6,639 nt of DNA. Source: Bifidobacterium breve. Its GTDB lineage: Bacteria > Actinomycetota > Acidimicrobiia > Acidimicrobiales > Ilumatobacteraceae. A program made the position numbers and the translations under genes. The stretch covers positions 1 through 6,639 of the forward strand of contig CALPPK020000070.1 of the NCBI GenBank assembly GCA_943325435.2, read 5' to 3'. The notes below the pieces were generated by a model. That model saw only the letters and a program-made list of their open reading frames with translations. It was not told where the DNA came from and made no database searches. How positions within the stretch are numbered: the first letter of the stretch is position 1; each line of letters begins with the position of its first letter. Of the stretch, positions 5,612 through 6,639 are shown one piece after another.

Positions 5612-6453
5612 GCACCGGAATTGTCATCGCAATCGTTGTTATTGCAGCGATCATCTTTGGTCTGATTGTTGTTCTTACAACTTCGCGCACTTCAGAAGTT
5701 CGCGGCGCAGGCGCATTGTCACGCGAGACTCGTTCTCGCAACACGAAGGCGAACATCTCAGATGCCGCACCAACTGGCCGTGAAGTTGAAGCACAAGCTT
5801 CTGTTCGTTCGACATCTCTTGTCAAGGCCGCACCTGTTGAAGTGGCCCCGTGGGTTGCTCCAGATGAAGAAGCACTCGGCGTCTCGCGTCGTATGTTCTT
5901 CAACCGCGCAACCGTTACCTTGCTGTCAGTCAGCGTTGGTGCCTTCGGTGCTTCGGTAGTTGGTTTTCTTTGGAAAGGCGCTGAAGGCGGCTTTGGTTCC
6001 AAAATCAATGCCGGAAAAATTGATGACGTTATTCAGTTGATTCGCCAGAACAAAGGTTTCTTGTACTTGTCAGAAGCTCGTGCTTGGGTGACCGAGTATC
6101 CAAAAGATGCTCTCGGAAAAGGTCAAGCTGTTTATGGAGGTCAGGCTCCGGTGTTTTCTGGAATGCAGGCAGGCATTGTTGCGCTGTACCAGAAGTGCCC
6201 TCACCTCGGATGTCGTGTTCCTGAGTGCAAGAGTTCGCAATGGTTTGAATGCCCGTGCCATGGTTCGCAGTACAACCGCGTCGGTGAAAAAAAGGGTGGG
6301 CCAGCTCCACGCGGAATGGATCGTTTCGGAGTGGGCATTACGAACGGTGTTCTCACAATTGACACTGGCGCAGTATTCGCAGGGCCGTCAATTGGTATCA
6401 ACACCACTGGACAAGAAGCTGAAGGACCTCACTGTGTCGGCGGAGGGCACTAA
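5608..6453 (+). CDS. qcrA: Rieske [2Fe-2S] iron-sulfur protein of the bc complex
   Basis: This subunit takes one electron from quinol at the Qo site and hands it to a c-type cytochrome, outside the membrane. In the 281-residue product the cluster motifs are CPHLGC (197-202) and CPCHGSQY (215-222). Cys197, His199, Cys215 and His218 are the ligands, and Cys202 and Cys217 form the family disulfide. Ser220 and Tyr222, which hydrogen-bond the cluster and raise its potential, are both kept. There are two membrane helices: residues 5-24, and 101-122 preceded by the twin-arginine motif SRRMFF (93-98). The basic loop between them should be cytoplasmic. This matches the mixed Sec/Tat insertion known for actinobacterial Rieske proteins, which usually have three helices rather than two. 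An extra Cys207 lies between the cluster motifs. AAGGA at 5593-5597 supports ATG 5608. The next gene starts 2 bp after the stop. Confidence 0.96.
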   Translation: MSTGIVIAIVVIAAIIFGLIVVLTTSRTSEVRGAGALSRETRSRNTKANISDAAPTGREVEAQASVRSTSLVKAAPVEVAPWVAPDEEALGVSRRMFFNRATVTLLSVSVGAFGASVVGFLWKGAEGGFGSKINAGKIDDVIQLIRQNKGFLYLSEARAWVTEYPKDALGKGQAVYGGQAPVFSGMQAGIVALYQKCPHLGCRVPECKSSQWFECPCHGSQYNRVGEKKGGPAPRGMDRFGVGITNGVLTIDTGAVFAGPSIGINTTGQEAEGPHCVGGGH

Positions 6454-6455
6454 TC

Positions 6456-6639
6456 ATGTTTGCATCAACTAGTACCTCTATTGCCTGGGTGATTCTTCTC
6501 ATCTCGCTTGCGGGATGGGCGTTTTACGCGTTCTCCAACATTCGGTCATCACGTTCCGAAATCGGTTCCGAGCAAAAACTTGCTGCTAACCGTAAGCCCT
6601 ACTACGACGATGAAATTCTTGAAGGTCCGCGTCTTGAGC
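6456..6639 (+). CDS. Start of a membrane protein, possibly a membrane-bound cytochrome c (runs off window)
   Basis: Only the first 61 codons are present. The ATG at 6456 has a strong ribosome site (GGAGGG, 6442-6447) with 8-base spacing and begins 2 bp after the Rieske stop, so this is the next operon gene. Residues about 8-27 form a membrane helix, followed by a basic segment (NIRSSRSE) and a polar stretch, NRKPYYDDEILEGPRLE, to the window edge. The extracytoplasmic-in N-terminus followed by a basic stretch suggests a helix with its C-side in the cytoplasm, so at least one more helix should follow. From family memory, similar starts occur on two-helix cytochrome c proteins next to actinobacterial bc genes. 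No CxxCH lies in the visible part, so the product is an inference. Confidence 0.6.
   Translation, partial: MFASTSTSIAWVILLISLAGWAFYAFSNIRSSRSEIGSEQKLAANRKPYYDDEILEGPRLE

Noticed and set aside
5424..6008. 194-codon open frame on the - strand opposite the subunit IV and Rieske genes
   Set aside because: Antisense to two securely identified genes; composition is that of a reverse-strand shadow (Ser/Thr/Arg-rich, no motif).

Overview
The window looks like a chromosomal respiratory and heme-biosynthesis locus from an actinobacterium, probably an Acidimicrobiia-type lineage. That placement rests on the gene content (split menaquinol-type cytochrome b, Tat-dependent Rieske protein with an extra membrane helix, C5-pathway hemL) and on a short N-terminal peptide tag that I associate with this group from memory. 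It is an inference; base composition is moderate by eye and was not computed. No mobile element, CRISPR array, tRNA or rRNA was seen.

Layout. Left part, + strand: hemL (17-1369, glutamate-1-semialdehyde aminomutase) overlaps by 4 bp an unrecognised membrane-anchored extracytoplasmic protein (1366-1965). Middle, - strand: a membrane-anchored monoheme cytochrome c (1966-2778) converges on that gene with no intergenic base. Then comes a control region of about 330 bp (2779-3108) between divergent genes, holding a perfect 13-bp palindrome. Right part, + strand, a tightly packed operon: an unknown three-helix membrane protein (3109-3585), a 2x[4Fe-4S] ferredoxin-like protein (3592-4005), cytochrome b6-type subunit (4017-4799), cytochrome b C-terminal / subunit IV-type subunit with a long tagged N-terminal extension (4815-5543), Rieske iron-sulfur protein (5608-6453), and the start of a further membrane protein that runs off the window (6456-6639).

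How it works together. The b6-type subunit, subunit IV-type subunit and Rieske protein form the core of a cytochrome bc complex that oxidises (probably mena-)quinol and passes electrons to a c-type cytochrome. The divergent cytochrome c and perhaps the truncated last gene are the likely acceptors. hemL supplies 5-aminolevulinate for the hemes.

The unusual part is the three-helix protein plus ferredoxin-like protein placed at the head of the operon, directly before a cytochrome b whose cysteine lies where heme c-i (c-n) is covalently bound in b6f and Firmicutes b6c complexes. Together these suggest, as a hypothesis, a bc complex with a built-in low-potential iron-sulfur module on the cytoplasmic face. 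A second oddity is a 13-residue tag, I-P-[ED]-H-L-L-x-R-[SA]-K-A-x-R, present once in the cytochrome c and twice in the subunit IV-type protein.
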